Positions 44,545-54,228 of a DNA stretch of 64,000 nt are shown here, one piece after another (positions within the stretch are counted from its first letter, which is position 1; each line of letters starts with the position of its first letter). The DNA is taken from NCBI RefSeq assembly GCF_020404745.1, contig NZ_JAIZAP010000004.1, positions 1-64,000 on the forward strand, read 5' to 3'. The notes under the pieces are model-generated. The model was not told the origin of the DNA and searched no databases. It was given only the letters and a program-made list of their open reading frames with translations. This DNA is from Aquibacillus saliphilus. Its GTDB lineage: Bacteria > Bacillota > Bacilli > Bacillales > Amphibacillaceae. Made by a program: the position numbers and the translations under genes.

Positions 44545-45984
44545 ATGGTAAATGAGCAAGCACAAGGGGTTCAAGCGCTAGACAGAAGAATGATTGTAGC
44601 GGTACTTATTACTGGTGGTTTTATCTCAATTCTAAATCAGACATTGATGGCGACTGCTATACCGCATATTATGGAAGAATTCAAGATAACCGAGAATACA
44701 GCACAATGGTTAACAACTATTTTCATGTTAACTAATGGTGTGATGATTCCTATAACGGCTTTCTTAATTGAAACATTTACTACCAGAAAGTTGTTTATTT
44801 CGGCAATGTCTATTTTTGCGGTTGGTACAATAATCTGTGCGTTCGCACCAACCTTTCTTATTCTTATTTTGGGAAGAATTGTTCAGGCTAGTGGCGCTGG
44901 TATCATACTACCATTAATGATGACTGTATTTTTAACTGTTTTTCCAATCGAAAAACGAGGGTCAGCTATGGGAATGGTTGGTTTAGTGATTTCATTTGCT
45001 CCTGCTATTGGGCCGACACTTTCTGGATTTATTGTTCAAAATTATTCTTGGAGAGTTTTATTTTACGTTATTTTTCCAATCGCCATCTTAGTTATTATTT
45101 TTGCCTATTACGCGATGAAAAATGTAACGAAACAAACATATCCTAAAGTTGACTTCTTATCGATTATTCTTTCCTCATTAGGATTTGGAGGTTTGTTATA
45201 TGGATTTAGTAGTGCTGGCGACAATGGATGGGGAAGCGGAACTGTAATTGCATCTATTATTATTGGTGCTGCTACACTTACACTCTTTATTTTGCGTCAA
45301 TATAAATTAACCCAACCTATACTTGAATTTCGAGTCTTTAAGTACAAGACATTTACGATTACTACGGTTATTGGCATGATCGTTTTTATTGGTCTAATTG
45401 GATCAGAAACAATACTACCGATTTATATGCAAAGAATGGCTGGATTTACAGCTTTAGAATCCGGGATTATGATTATGCCAGGTGCACTATTAATGGGCTT
45501 TATGTCACCAATAACGGGCAGGATATTTGATAAATTAGGTGCTAGATGGTTAGCGATTACTGGATTGTCAATAATGACAGTTACAACTCTATTGTTTACC
45601 AATCTTTCTACAACTACATCTTTAACTTATTTAACAGTAGTCTTCGCTATTCGGATGTTCGGGATGTCGATGGTGATGATGCCAGTTACGACTGCTGGTT
45701 TAAATCAACTGCCACTTCGTTTAATTCCGCATGGAACAGCAATGAATAATACAATGAGGCAAGTAGCTGCTTCTATGGGAACAGCAATCCTTGTAACGGT
45801 GATGACAAGTGCTGCGCTAAATACAGGGGAAAATGCACTGCCAAGTGAAGAAATTCATGGTGTGAATATAGCATTTTGGGTCGCTTCATTTATAACGTTT
45901 ATTGGTTTAGTTTTGACTTTCTTTATTAAGAATACTACGCCTGCAGATGAAAGAGCAGCACAACAAGCAAGGGGAGACGCCTAG
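44545..45984 (+). CDS. DHA2-type (14-span) MFS multidrug exporter
   Basis: A 479-residue EmrB/QacA-family proton antiporter. Family motifs: ISILNQTLMATAIPHIMEEF (motif D1), LTTIFMLTNGVMIPITAFLIE, GRIVQASGAGIILPLMM, MGMVGLVISFAPAIGPTLSGFI (antiporter motif C), and NNTMRQVAASMGTAI near the C-terminus. It resembles LmrB, MdrM and YcnB. It follows the TetR gene in the same operon, so its level should rise when the repressor binds its ligand. The start ATG has AGAGGGGA upstream. Confidence 0.92.
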   Translation: MVNEQAQGVQALDRRMIVAVLITGGFISILNQTLMATAIPHIMEEFKITENTAQWLTTIFMLTNGVMIPITAFLIETFTTRKLFISAMSIFAVGTIICAFAPTFLILILGRIVQASGAGIILPLMMTVFLTVFPIEKRGSAMGMVGLVISFAPAIGPTLSGFIVQNYSWRVLFYVIFPIAILVIIFAYYAMKNVTKQTYPKVDFLSIILSSLGFGGLLYGFSSAGDNGWGSGTVIASIIIGAATLTLFILRQYKLTQPILEFRVFKYKTFTITTVIGMIVFIGLIGSETILPIYMQRMAGFTALESGIMIMPGALLMGFMSPITGRIFDKLGARWLAITGLSIMTVTTLLFTNLSTTTSLTYLTVVFAIRMFGMSMVMMPVTTAGLNQLPLRLIPHGTAMNNTMRQVAASMGTAILVTVMTSAALNTGENALPSEEIHGVNIAFWVASFITFIGLVLTFFIKNTTPADERAAQQARGDA

Positions 45985-46425
45985 TAAAATAATTTTGGAC
46001 TTAGGCGCGTGTTTACGTTTTTCCAAAAAAATAGATCCTTGGAATGACCGAGAAGCGATTACTCAATAGGAGTAATCGCTTCTGTTTGTGTGTGATAATA
46101 GATCAAGGAAAAGGAATAGAATCAAAACTTCCTTTTTAAAACATTTCAATCAGTCCTACCAGAACTTTTGAACATTCCTCTTTATATTAACTCTTGAAAT
46201 GACACCAGTAATAGGACCACACATTTTTTGTCGGAAAAGATCGGTTGAAATTTGAAATTGCACCGACATGCATATTAGAAGAGACAATATACCCTCAAAT
46301 GATTAGAAATAAATAAAGAATCCGGTTTAATTTACTCTCATGTGTATTTGATTGTTTCAAAATAATAGCGAATAATTCTGTACCTTTTTTCTCAGACTAA
46401 CTCGGAAATGAATGGGGGGAACTCT
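45985..46425. other. Intergenic region before the APC permease
   Basis: About 440 bases. Besides the terminator at 46051-46082 I see no reading frame or regulatory palindrome. A short stretch at 46003 (TTAGGCGCG) recalls the end of the dispersed repeats but is too short to count. Confidence 0.4.
46051..46082 (+). terminator. Terminator of the efflux operon
   Basis: Arms AGAAGCGATTACT / AGTAATCGCTTCT. Only a short T-containing tail follows. Confidence 0.75.
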
Positions 46426-47793
46426 GTGGAAAAGAGAAATTCAAACACAAAAAACTTAACCTGGTGGAAGCTTTCGTTAGTTGGAATTGGAGCTATCATT
46501 GGAACAGGTTTTTTTCTGGGATCAAGTATTGCAATTAAGCAAAGCGGGCCTTCAGCATTGTTTGCCTTTTTATTTGCTGCTATTGGTACATATATAGTTT
46601 TCGATTCGTTGGCTAGAATGACTGCAGATCATCCTGAGAAGGGATCATTCAGGTCATATGCAAAAAAAGCATTTGGTAGGTGGGCAGGTTTCAGTAATGG
46701 TTGGGTTTATTGGTCCTCGGAACTACTTATCATGGGAAGTCAGTTGACAGCTTTGGGGATATTCTCAAGATTTTGGTTTCCGGACACTCCCCTGTGGTTA
46801 TTTGCAACAATATATGGAGTGCTTGGAATTATAGTTATTTTAACGGGTATTAGTGGATTTGAAAGGTTTGAAAATATTTTTGCCGTAATAAAAGTTGCAG
46901 CTATTTTAATGTTCATTATTATTGCGGGAGCAGCCATCTTTGGATTGCTAGACGGAAATCGCCCTGATCGATCATTTACTGCAAGTTATCAGGGGTTGTT
47001 TCCAAACGGTTTATTGGGTTTTTGGACAGCAATGATTTATGCTTTCTATGCATTCGGTGGGATTGAAATAATGGGGATAATGGCTAATGATTTAAAAAAT
47101 CCGAAGCAAGCACCCAAAGCGGGTAGTTTTATGCTAGTGACTTTAGCAACTGTATATGTCGTTTCGCTGTTAATGGCTATTTACTTAGTGCCCTGGGATC
47201 AATTTACTGTAGATGAAAGCCCATTTATTATTGCCTTGAAGAGTTACGATATTACTTTTATCCCACATGTATTTAACGGAGCTTTAATCATTGCGGGTTT
47301 CTCGACGATGGTTGCATCTTTATATGCAATTACTACTATTCTATATACATTAGCAAGTGATGGAGATGCCCCTAAATTTTTTTCGAAGACCGGAAAGCGC
47401 GATATTCCTTTTCGAGCATTAGGACTTACAATTATAGGTCTAATTCTGTCTATCGTTGTTTCTTTGTTTTTACCAGATAATATCTATGAATACTTTACTA
47501 CAGCTGCGGGTTTAATGTTGTTATATACATGGTTATTCATTTTACTTTCCTATAAGAAACTGATGCAATTGAATGCAGGTGGAAACATGAAGCAGGTATT
47601 GGGATTAGTTCTAATTATTATCGGGATTTCTGGAACGTTGTTTGATAATTCAAGCAGACCAGGTTTTTTTATAAGTTTAGGTTTTCTTCTATTAATAGCA
47701 ATAGTAACTATTTCGATGAGAAATAAGTGGAAGAATCAACCGCCAGAGAAAAGTCCACCCAACTCATTATTTAAAAATAATAAGGATAATTGA
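46426..47793 (+). CDS. Amino-acid permease (APC family)
   Basis: Twelve-span proton symporter for amino acids, 455 residues from the GTG at 46426, which has GGGGGGAA five bases upstream; an in-frame ATG at 46408 overlaps that site. The first helix signature SLVGIGAIIGTGFFLGSSIAI is typical, as are SFRSYAKKAFGRWAGFSNGW and the FGGIEIMGI region of helix 6. The family includes YtnA, RocE and AnsP-like transporters. The substrate cannot be told. Confidence 0.9.
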   Translation: MEKRNSNTKNLTWWKLSLVGIGAIIGTGFFLGSSIAIKQSGPSALFAFLFAAIGTYIVFDSLARMTADHPEKGSFRSYAKKAFGRWAGFSNGWVYWSSELLIMGSQLTALGIFSRFWFPDTPLWLFATIYGVLGIIVILTGISGFERFENIFAVIKVAAILMFIIIAGAAIFGLLDGNRPDRSFTASYQGLFPNGLLGFWTAMIYAFYAFGGIEIMGIMANDLKNPKQAPKAGSFMLVTLATVYVVSLLMAIYLVPWDQFTVDESPFIIALKSYDITFIPHVFNGALIIAGFSTMVASLYAITTILYTLASDGDAPKFFSKTGKRDIPFRALGLTIIGLILSIVVSLFLPDNIYEYFTTAAGLMLLYTWLFILLSYKKLMQLNAGGNMKQVLGLVLIIIGISGTLFDNSSRPGFFISLGFLLLIAIVTISMRNKWKNQPPEKSPPNSLFKNNKDN

Positions 47794-47845
47794 TTTTTAA
47801 TTTTACCACAGAAACCTTAGATACTTATCTTAAAAAGATAGGTTA

Positions 47846-48577
47846 CTAACTTTTATGAAAGGGACATTGGGTTAACGTTGATTGATCGTCACGGAGAAAG
47901 TATTGTTTGGATTCATAATTGTCTTTCTCGCCGTATTGCTTTAATTCAGGATGAGGGGGAACGTTATCGTATTGAATTAGTCTTTCTCTAATTTTATTTT
48001 TAATCTGTTTTGCCGAGTTTGATTGTTGAAATTCTTCAAACACTTTCCTGGGTGTAATGGCGAGCATAAAATAGGGAAAACTTCTACTTAGACGTTTTTC
48101 GTGTTTTGGAGTTGCAGAATAAATGAAGAAGCGTTCTCCATGAAAGCAATATTCCCATAATCTATCGCTTGGATCATCTGGAATATCGCTAGGCCACTCA
48201 AGTTGATCTAATTGACTAACTTCATTTAAAATTTTCCAAAATAAGTTCTCGTAATTATACACCGTGTTAGTATCCTCTTTTATTTGTTCGAAAAAAATTA
48301 CTAACGATGTATAGTTTCCTAACTCCTGATAACAAAGAGCATATTCTTTTAATAATTTCGCAAGCTCAGTAGGGGCAAATTCATCTATAGGGTTACCAAT
48401 GAAACCATACTTGAAATGGCCGAGAGTGAAACCCTGTGTAGCTGGAATGCAGGGGAATTTAAGTTGTTTATTGGTTATTTTTTCTGAAAAACATTGGTAG
48501 GCATTGTATTGCCAATCAACTAAATATGGATTTTCATTTCTAATGTCATCATTTTTAAAAAGGTACACCTTTATCAT
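47846..48577 (-). CDS. YqcI/YcgG family protein (GntA-like heme N-oxygenase family)
   Basis: A 243-residue soluble protein of PF08892. Signatures are QYNAYQCF, LKFPCIPATQGF, HFKYGFIGNP and the C-terminal DNVPPHPELKQYG. One member, GntA, is a heme-dependent N-hydroxylase of a guanidino compound in guanitoxin synthesis, so a heme oxygenase role is possible. The ATG at 48577 directly abuts GAAAGG; a GTG three codons on (48568) is better spaced. It lies after a LysE-type exporter, the same pairing as ycgF-ycgG in B. subtilis. Confidence 0.85.
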   Translation of the reverse strand: MIKVYLFKNDDIRNENPYLVDWQYNAYQCFSEKITNKQLKFPCIPATQGFTLGHFKYGFIGNPIDEFAPTELAKLLKEYALCYQELGNYTSLVIFFEQIKEDTNTVYNYENLFWKILNEVSQLDQLEWPSDIPDDPSDRLWEYCFHGERFFIYSATPKHEKRLSRSFPYFMLAITPRKVFEEFQQSNSAKQIKNKIRERLIQYDNVPPHPELKQYGEKDNYESKQYFLRDDQSTLTQCPFHKS

Positions 48578-48662
48578 CCTTTCATAATTACCTTATTAAT
48601 CTGAAGGATGATAGGTGACTATATAATAAAATCTTTTAACTAATCCAAGTGACTAAAATAAT

Positions 48663-49295
48663 TCAAAATTTGAACAATATCTTACAAGCCTGATAACCAA
48701 AGAATATGCCAAACCCTACAAGTGATAAACCTGATATGAAGGAGATTAGTACAAGTACTCGGTCAGTTAAAATTTTTCTGAAACTGCTTGATACCATTGC
48801 CATCGTGAAATCCCAAAGTAGCAGTCCGATAATAATTGCGCTACTGTATAAAAAAAGATGAGATGCGTCGTATTCAGAAGCAGTTTTAGCTAATACAGAT
48901 CCATAAATACCTAGCCAGAATAATATTGTCAGTGGATTTGACAATGATAAGAAAAAGCCGGTGAAAAAAGTTTTTGTATAAGAATCTGAGTTGTTTCGCC
49001 AATTGGTAGTAGAGATATGTTTCGAACTTAATAAACTTTCTACTCCAGTATAAAGTAGAACAAAACTACCAAAAGACCATAAGAATGTTTTCATGAAAGC
49101 TATCTCTAAAAAGTGAACAACACCAAAATAGACGGCAAGCATGTACACAATATCTGCAGCCATTGACCCAAGTCCGATTAACCAAGAATGAAAAAACCCA
49201 TTTTTAATCCCCTTGTCAAGTTGTGCAGCATTAATTGGTCCTATCGGCGCGGCTAAAGATAACCCTAAAAATATATAACTAATAAAAATGCTCAC
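48663..49295 (-). CDS. LysE family amino-acid exporter (YcgF-like)
   Basis: A membrane exporter of 210 residues from the GTG at 49295, which has AAGGGAGAGA seven bases upstream; the frame continues to 49358 without support. About six hydrophobic segments begin at ISYIFLGLSLAAPIGPINAAQL, the LysE/RhtB signature, with FFLSLSNPLTILFWLGIYG in the middle. It probably exports an amino acid or a derivative. It is the first gene of a pair with the YcgG homologue, 85 bases apart. Confidence 0.88.
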   Translation of the reverse strand: MSIFISYIFLGLSLAAPIGPINAAQLDKGIKNGFFHSWLIGLGSMAADIVYMLAVYFGVVHFLEIAFMKTFLWSFGSFVLLYTGVESLLSSKHISTTNWRNNSDSYTKTFFTGFFLSLSNPLTILFWLGIYGSVLAKTASEYDASHLFLYSSAIIIGLLLWDFTMAMVSSSFRKILTDRVLVLISFISGLSLVGFGIFFGYQACKILFKF

Positions 49296-49379
49296 TATTC
49301 TCTCTCCCTTATGAACAACTTGTACAATTCTATTCATAGGAAAATCAAAATAATACAAAAATCAAAAATACCATAAAAA

Positions 49380-49413
49380 ACGCACTATCATAGTTGTATG
49401 ATAATGCGAAAAC
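49380..49413 (-). terminator. Terminator of the two small-protein genes
   Basis: Hairpin CGCATTATCAT / ATGATAGTGCG (one mismatch) followed on the minus strand by TTTTTT. Confidence 0.88.
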
Positions 49414-49420
49414 TAACGAG

Positions 49421-49666
49421 TTACTTTGTTCGTATGGCTTGTTGAGTTTCTTGTAGCAATCGTAGTAAATCGGATGCTTGTTGTAATTGGTGTCTATCTT
49501 GGATATTGCCGTATTCAATTTGAGCATTGCTTAACAAATGTTCTGCATAATTAAGTTGATTTTGAGCTTCTGTGTAGCCGTTGGGGTTCGCTTGGGCACC
49601 TTCTACCCAGCTTTGAGCTTCTTTAAGTGCGTCTATTGCCTCTTGAACAGAAAAGGATTCTTCCAC
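49421..49666 (-). CDS. Small helical protein of unknown function
   Basis: An 81-residue Gln/Ala/Leu-rich protein that is probably all helical and may form a coiled coil (EAIDALKEAQSWVEGAQ, QLNYAEHLLSNAQIEY, LLRLLQETQQAI). The GTG start overlaps the stop codon of the preceding gene (TGAGTG) and AGGAGG lies eight bases before it, so translation is coupled. No family is recognised. With its neighbour it forms a two-gene operon. Confidence 0.65.
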   Translation of the reverse strand: MEESFSVQEAIDALKEAQSWVEGAQANPNGYTEAQNQLNYAEHLLSNAQIEYGNIQDRHQLQQASDLLRLLQETQQAIRTK

Positions 49667-49921
49667 TCAAGTATCCTCCTCTAGAGCCTTATCATAGGCA
49701 CTCATTAATTCTTCCATTTGTTCTGTAGGAACATCTACTAATAATTGCTCTTTGTTCTCATAAACAATTTCTTTTATTGAGAGAATGTCACCTTCTGAGT
49801 ATAAAACATAATTTTTACTGTCCATTTCAATTACTGCATCAACATGATAAGTTGTCTCATTACCATCTTGGTCCTCAATAAGAATGGAGTCATCTGCTTC
49901 GATAATTTGGCTTTCTTCCAT
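49667..49921 (-). CDS. Small acidic protein, DUF1292-like
   Basis: An 84-residue acidic protein from the ATG at 49921 (AGAGGTGAT upstream; a start three codons earlier is unsupported). ILIEDQDGNETTYHVDAVIEMDSKNYVLYSEGD follows the pattern of DUF1292 (YrzB-like) proteins, which have a small beta domain of unknown function. The C-terminal helix is very acidic. The first gene of a pair with the 81-residue helical protein. Confidence 0.65.
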   Translation of the reverse strand: MEESQIIEADDSILIEDQDGNETTYHVDAVIEMDSKNYVLYSEGDILSIKEIVYENKEQLLVDVPTEQMEELMSAYDKALEEDT

Positions 49922-50235
49922 TGTTATCACCTCTCGATTATCGTTTGTTTATTTTATCGATTTATACAATTTAGCGTAAAAATTGTATAAATTTTATAAA
50001 ATTTATACATGTAAAACTGTATTACTTATATCGCAAAAATAAATTGTAACAGAATGATACAGTTGTTTTATCTAAAAGAAACGTTCGGGTGAAAATTTAT
50101 TCTGTTGGCAGATTGAGTTCATAAGTTATAAGGGTTTATGCCTCGATTATTTTTAAAACGTTTAATAAAAAACAAATAAAATTTGGTTTATGAAATTATG
50201 AACATTTTAAGAACAATTAATATAACAGTTCAAAT
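49922..50235. other. Intergenic region upstream of the pflB control sites
   Basis: About 310 very AT-rich bases without a reading frame. The promoter of the minus-strand small genes must lie in the left part. I see no terminator or strong palindrome here; the pflB control elements begin at 50236. Confidence 0.35.
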
Positions 50236-50280
50236 TTGTGATAAATGTCACAAGCGTTTTTTGAACAATTGATATATAAT
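50236..50280 (+). promoter_or_regulatory. pflB promoter with Fnr/Rex-like operator
   Basis: TTGTGATAAATGTCACAA (50236-50253) contains a perfect TGTGA-N6-TCACA Fnr/Crp-type site and matches the Rex consensus with two changes. The -10 box TATAAT is at 50275-50280, with no -35 hexamer at the right distance. The palindrome centre lies 33 bases before the -10 centre, about -41.5 from the expected start, the classic position of an activator such as Fnr that replaces the -35 contact. Anaerobic activation is inferred. Confidence 0.7.
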
Positions 50281-50304
50281 AAAGTTAAGAGTTAAGACAT
50301 CAAT

Positions 50305-50322
50305 TTGTTCATCACTGAACAA
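50305..50322 (+). promoter_or_regulatory. Second palindrome in the pflB leader
   Basis: TTGTTCATCACTGAACAA is an 18-base inverted repeat with six-base arms, about 18 bases after the expected transcription start and 33 before the pflB ATG. The size and the TTGT...ACAA ends recall Rex boxes. It could be a repressor site or an mRNA hairpin near the ribosome-binding site. Confidence 0.45.
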
Positions 50323-50355
50323 TTGATTAACCTTTTGAAGGAGGTAATTGAAATT

Positions 50356-52611
50356 ATGAAAACTTTAGAAAAAGTGAAAGAAATGAATTCGTGGAATGGT
50401 TTTAAGAAGGGTAGATGGCAAAAAGAAATCGATGTTCGTGACTTTATTTTACGTAACTTTACACCATATGAAGGAAATGATGAGTTTTTATCAGGACCAA
50501 CCGATAATACATTAGCTTTATGGGATCAAGTAATGGATCTCACTACTCAAGAACGTGAAAATGGTGGAGTGTTAGATCTAGATACAAAAATAGTTTCAAC
50601 AATAACTTCACATGGACCAGGTTATTTAAGTCAAGAAAAAGAAAAAGTGGTAGGTGTTCAAACTGACGCTCCCTTTAAACGTTCATTGCAGCCATATGGT
50701 GGCATGAGAATGGCAGTAGCAGCAGCTGAATCTTATGGTTTTGAGATTGACAAAGAAGTTGAAAAAGTTTTTACTGAATATCGCAAAACACATAACCAAG
50801 GAGTATTTGACGCGTACACGCCTGAAATGAGAATGGCGCGCAAAGCAGGTATCGTCACAGGATTACCAGATGCTTACGGTCGCGGAAGAATCATTGGTGA
50901 TTATCGTCGAGTTGCTCTTTATGGTGTTAATCACTTAATTGAAGAGAAAAAGAAAGAGCTAGATTTAATCGGCAATGGAGCGATGTCTGAAGAAATCATC
51001 CGTGACCGGGAGGAAACATCTGAACAAATTCGTGCTTTACAAGAGTTAAACAAATTAGGTGAGACTTATGGTTTTGATATTTCCAAGCCTGCAACAACTG
51101 CTCAAGAAGCATTTCAATGGTTATATCTTGGATATTTGGCTGCTATTAAAGAACAAAATGGTGCAGCGATGAGTCTTGGTAGAGTTTCTACTTTCTTAGA
51201 TATTTATATTGATCGAGATTTAGAAAATGGTGTTATTACAGAAGAAGAAGCGCAAGAGATTGTTGATCATTTTGTAATGAAGCTTCGTTTAGTAAAATTT
51301 GCAAGAACACCAGAATATAATGAATTATTTAGTGGAGATCCAACTTGGGTTACCGAATCACTTGCTGGTATCACGCAAGATGGTCGTCCATTAGTTACAA
51401 AAAGTTCATTCCGTTTCTTACACACACTGGATAATTTAGGTCCAGCACCTGAGCCGAACCTCACAGTTCTATGGTCAGTAAAGTTACCTGATAACTTTAA
51501 AAAATATTGTGCAAGAATGTCAATCAAATCAAGCTCAATACAGTATGAAAATGATGATTTAATGCGTGATATTTATGGTGATGATTATGGTATTGCTTGT
51601 TGTGTATCTGCAATGGCGATTGGAAAACAAATGCAGTTTTTCGGGGCACGTGCAAACCTTGCAAAAGCCTTATTATATGCGATTAACGGCGGCGTGGATG
51701 AGAAGTTAAAAGTTCAAGTGGCTCCAAATTATGCACCTATCACTTCTGAGTATCTTGAATATGATGAAGTTATGGCAAAATACGATACAATGCTAGACTG
51801 GTTATCAAGTCTATATGTAAATGCACTAAATGTAATTCACTATATGCATGATAAATATAGCTATGAACGTATTGAAATGGCATTACATGATCGAGAAGTT
51901 CTTCGGACGATGGCTTGTGGTATTGCAGGATTATCTGTTGTCGCTGATTCGCTTAGTGCCATTAAATATGCTAAGGTTAAAGTGATACGTGATGAAAATG
52001 GGCTTGCAGTTGATTATGAAATCGAAGGAGACTATCCAAAATACGGTAATAATGATGATCGCGTTGATTTAATTGCTGCCGACTTAGTAAAAACCTTTAT
52101 GAAAAAGATTCAAAAAAATAAAACATACCGTAATTCTACACCAACGCAATCAATTTTAACGATTACATCAAATGTCGTTTATGGAAAGAAAACAGGGAAT
52201 ACACCAGATGGACGAAAAGCGGGAGAACCATTCGCTCCAGGTGCTAACCCACTCCATGGTCGAGACAGTAACGGTTCACTAGCTTCACTAAGCTCTGTAG
52301 CTAAGATGCCATACGAATATTCATTAGATGGTATTTCTAATACTTTTTCAATTGTCCCTAAAGCATTAGGAAAAGAAGAGGAAACAAGAGAAGCTAATCT
52401 TGCAGGGATGTTAGATGGGTATGTAATTAAGAAAGGCCATCACTTAAATGTTAACGTGTTTGACCGTGAAACATTACTTGATGCCATGGATCACCCTGAA
52501 CTGTATCCACAGCTGACAATCCGTGTATCAGGATATGCAGTAAACTTTATTAAACTAACTAGAGATCAACAAATAGATGTTATTAATCGAACATTCCACG
52601 AAAGTATGTAA
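50356..52611 (+). CDS. pflB: Formate C-acetyltransferase (pyruvate formate-lyase)
   Basis: Glycyl-radical enzyme that splits pyruvate with CoA into acetyl-CoA and formate in anaerobic growth. From the ATG at 50356 (AAGGAGGT ten bases upstream) it has 751 residues, the usual length. The catalytic cysteine pair is in [14 protein letters not shown], and the radical glycine is in [10 protein letters not shown] near the C-terminus. An open frame reaches 50305 but overlaps the leader palindrome. pflA follows 124 bases on. It feeds AdhE, whose gene carries a similar upstream operator. Confidence 0.97.
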   Translation: MKTLEKVKEMNSWNGFKKGRWQKEIDVRDFILRNFTPYEGNDEFLSGPTDNTLALWDQVMDLTTQERENGGVLDLDTKIVSTITSHGPGYLSQEKEKVVGVQTDAPFKRSLQPYGGMRMAVAAAESYGFEIDKEVEKVFTEYRKTHNQGVFDAYTPEMRMARKAGIVTGLPDAYGRGRIIGDYRRVALYGVNHLIEEKKKELDLIGNGAMSEEIIRDREETSEQIRALQELNKLGETYGFDISKPATTAQEAFQWLYLGYLAAIKEQNGAAMSLGRVSTFLDIYIDRDLENGVITEEEAQEIVDHFVMKLRLVKFARTPEYNELFSGDPTWVTESLAGITQDGRPLVTKSSFRFLHTLDNLGPAPEPNLTVLWSVKLPDNFKKYCARMSIKSSSIQYENDDLMRDIYGDDYGIACCVSAMAIGKQMQFFGARANLAKALLYAINGGVDEKLKVQVAPNYAPITSEYLEYDEVMAKYDTMLDWLSSLYVNALNVIHYMHDKYSYERIEMALHDREVLRTMACGIAGLSVVADSLSAIKYAKVKVIRDENGLAVDYEIEGDYPKYGNNDDRVDLIAADLVKTFMKKIQKNKTYRNSTPTQSILTITSNVVYGKKTGNTPDGRKAGEPFAPGANPLHGRDSNGSLASLSSVAKMPYEYSLDGISNTFSIVPKALGKEEETREANLAGMLDGYVIKKGHHLNVNVFDRETLLDAMDHPELYPQLTIRVSGYAVNFIKLTRDQQIDVINRTFHESM

Positions 52612-52688
52612 GTAAACAAGCCATTAGCGTCTAAGTAATCCCGCCAAACTTGAGAGGGACTTGATGCATAAAGGTTAGATTATATATT

Positions 52689-52705
52689 CGGGGGGTCTCC
52701 CCCCG
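52689..52705 (+). other. GC hairpin between pflB and pflA
   Basis: CGGGGGG / CCCCCCG with a three-base loop TCT, a very stable stem in a GC-poor intergenic stretch. No T run follows, so it is more likely an mRNA stabiliser or processing barrier than a terminator. Confidence 0.6.
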
Positions 52706-52735
52706 GCCTTAATAGAATGAGGGAGGGCGAACAAC

Positions 52736-53476
52736 ATGAAAGGAAGGATCCATTCAATAGAAACTTGTGGAACACTCGATGGTCCAGGACTACGTTACGT
52801 GATATTTACTCAAGGCTGTTTACTCCGGTGTCAATTTTGTCATAACCCGGATACTTGGAAAATTAATAAAGGGAAAGAGATGTCTGTTAAAGAAATCGTT
52901 GCAGATATCGAAGACTACCTTCCATTTTTCCAATCATCTAATGGCGGCGTAACAGTAAGTGGGGGGGAACCACTTTTACAACTGGAATTTTTAATTGAGC
53001 TGTTTAGAGAGCTGAAAAAAATGGGTGTTCATACAACCATTGATAGCTCTGGTGGATGCTTTAGTCGCTCTCCTCGCTTCATGAAAAATTTGGATGAATT
53101 GTTAGAGTTAACGGATCTGGTCTTATTGGATTTAAAACATATAGATCCCGATCGACACAAAGAACTGACTGGAATGTCTAACGAACATATTATAGACTTA
53201 GCAAACTATTTATCTGAGAAGCAGGTTCCTGTTTGGATTCGTCATGTACTGGTTCCAAGCATAAGTGATTTTGATAAGTATTTATATTCTTTATCTGATT
53301 TTATTCAAACGTTAACTAATGTAGAAAAAATCGAGGTTCTTCCATATCACAAACTTGGTATTTATAAATGGCAAAGTCTTGGTTTGGAATATAAATTAGA
53401 AGGTGTTGAACCCCCTTCCGAGGAACGAGTTAAAAACGCTGTTGCTATTTTAAATAGAACAAAAGTTTTAACATAA
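52736..53476 (+). CDS. pflA: Pyruvate formate-lyase activating enzyme
   Basis: Radical SAM enzyme that abstracts a hydrogen from the glycine of PflB. The cluster motif CLLRCQFCHNPDTW holds the three cysteines (C-x3-C-x2-C); VSGGEPLLQ is the SAM-binding GGE motif. IETCGTLDGPGLRYVIFTQGC is a family hallmark. The 246 residues fit. It starts at ATG after AGGGAGGG and is followed by a terminator. It forms an operon with pflB, separated by a GC hairpin. Confidence 0.96.
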   Translation: MKGRIHSIETCGTLDGPGLRYVIFTQGCLLRCQFCHNPDTWKINKGKEMSVKEIVADIEDYLPFFQSSNGGVTVSGGEPLLQLEFLIELFRELKKMGVHTTIDSSGGCFSRSPRFMKNLDELLELTDLVLLDLKHIDPDRHKELTGMSNEHIIDLANYLSEKQVPVWIRHVLVPSISDFDKYLYSLSDFIQTLTNVEKIEVLPYHKLGIYKWQSLGLEYKLEGVEPPSEERVKNAVAILNRTKVLT

Positions 53477-53506
53477 TTTATTTTTTATAACAGTGTAGTG
53501 ATGATA

Positions 53507-53541
53507 AAAACGGGAAATCCAATTGGATTTCCCGTTTTTTA
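53507..53541 (+). terminator. Terminator of pflBA
   Basis: Arms AAAACGGGAAATCCAA / TTGGATTTCCCGTTTT. Confidence 0.93.
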
Positions 53542-53653
53542 AAACTTTCACGTAGATTATGTTTAATATTTGGTAGGAAAAGGAATAGACTAAGTAGAAT
53601 TGATTAAAATAAGATTCTTATAAGGATCTAATTTAATAAAAGGAGTGGTTTTA

Positions 53654-54076
53654 ATGAGTAAACCAATTTTTACAGCACATGCAACAGCAAAAGGCGGACG
53701 TGAGGGTAACGTTAAATCTGATGATGGTTTAATTGACTTAAAACTTGTTAATCCTGCAGCTGGAAAATCTGATGAAAAAGGTTCCAATCCTGAGCAGCTA
53801 TTTGCGGCTGGCTATGCTGCATGCTATGATGGGGCACTTAATCATAAGGCTAAGGAGAAAAAGAAAGAAATTGAATCTAAAATCACAGCTGACGTAGACT
53901 TTTTGAAGGATCCAGCAGATAACGGGTTTAAAATAGGTGTAACCCTAAATATTGAGGTAAAAGGGGTCAGTCAAAAAGAGGCTGAAGAGTTAGCTAAAGA
54001 AGCACATGATTTCTGCCCTTATTCAAAAGCAACAAGAGGCAACATTGATGTACAGTTGAAAACAACAGCAGTTTAA
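53654..54076 (+). CDS. Organic hydroperoxide resistance protein (Ohr)
   Basis: Thiol peroxidase that reduces organic hydroperoxides in the cytoplasm, 140 residues from the ATG at 53654, which has AAAAGGAGTGG upstream. The two catalytic cysteines are in FAAGYAACYDGAL and HDFCPYSKATRGN, and NPEQLFAAGYAAC is the family signature. OhrA or OhrB cannot be told apart. There is no OhrR regulator nearby and no clear OhrR box. It has its own terminator. Confidence 0.93.
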   Translation: MSKPIFTAHATAKGGREGNVKSDDGLIDLKLVNPAAGKSDEKGSNPEQLFAAGYAACYDGALNHKAKEKKKEIESKITADVDFLKDPADNGFKIGVTLNIEVKGVSQKEAEELAKEAHDFCPYSKATRGNIDVQLKTTAV

Positions 54077-54082
54077 TATTTT

Positions 54083-54125
54083 AAAAATCCCTTTTTAGCC
54101 TGTGAGTTAAAAAGGGGTTTTTTCT
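54083..54125 (+). terminator. Terminator of the Ohr gene
   Basis: Arms AATCCCTTTTTA / TAAAAAGGGGTT followed by TTTT. Confidence 0.88.
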
Positions 54126-54228
54126 ACCTTATAGCTTTAATGCTTTATTGATGTATGCAACAAAATGGGTAATGGTTATATGTATTAGAAATGTGTTTAG
54201 GCACTTTATTTCTGCAATTTAAAATAAA

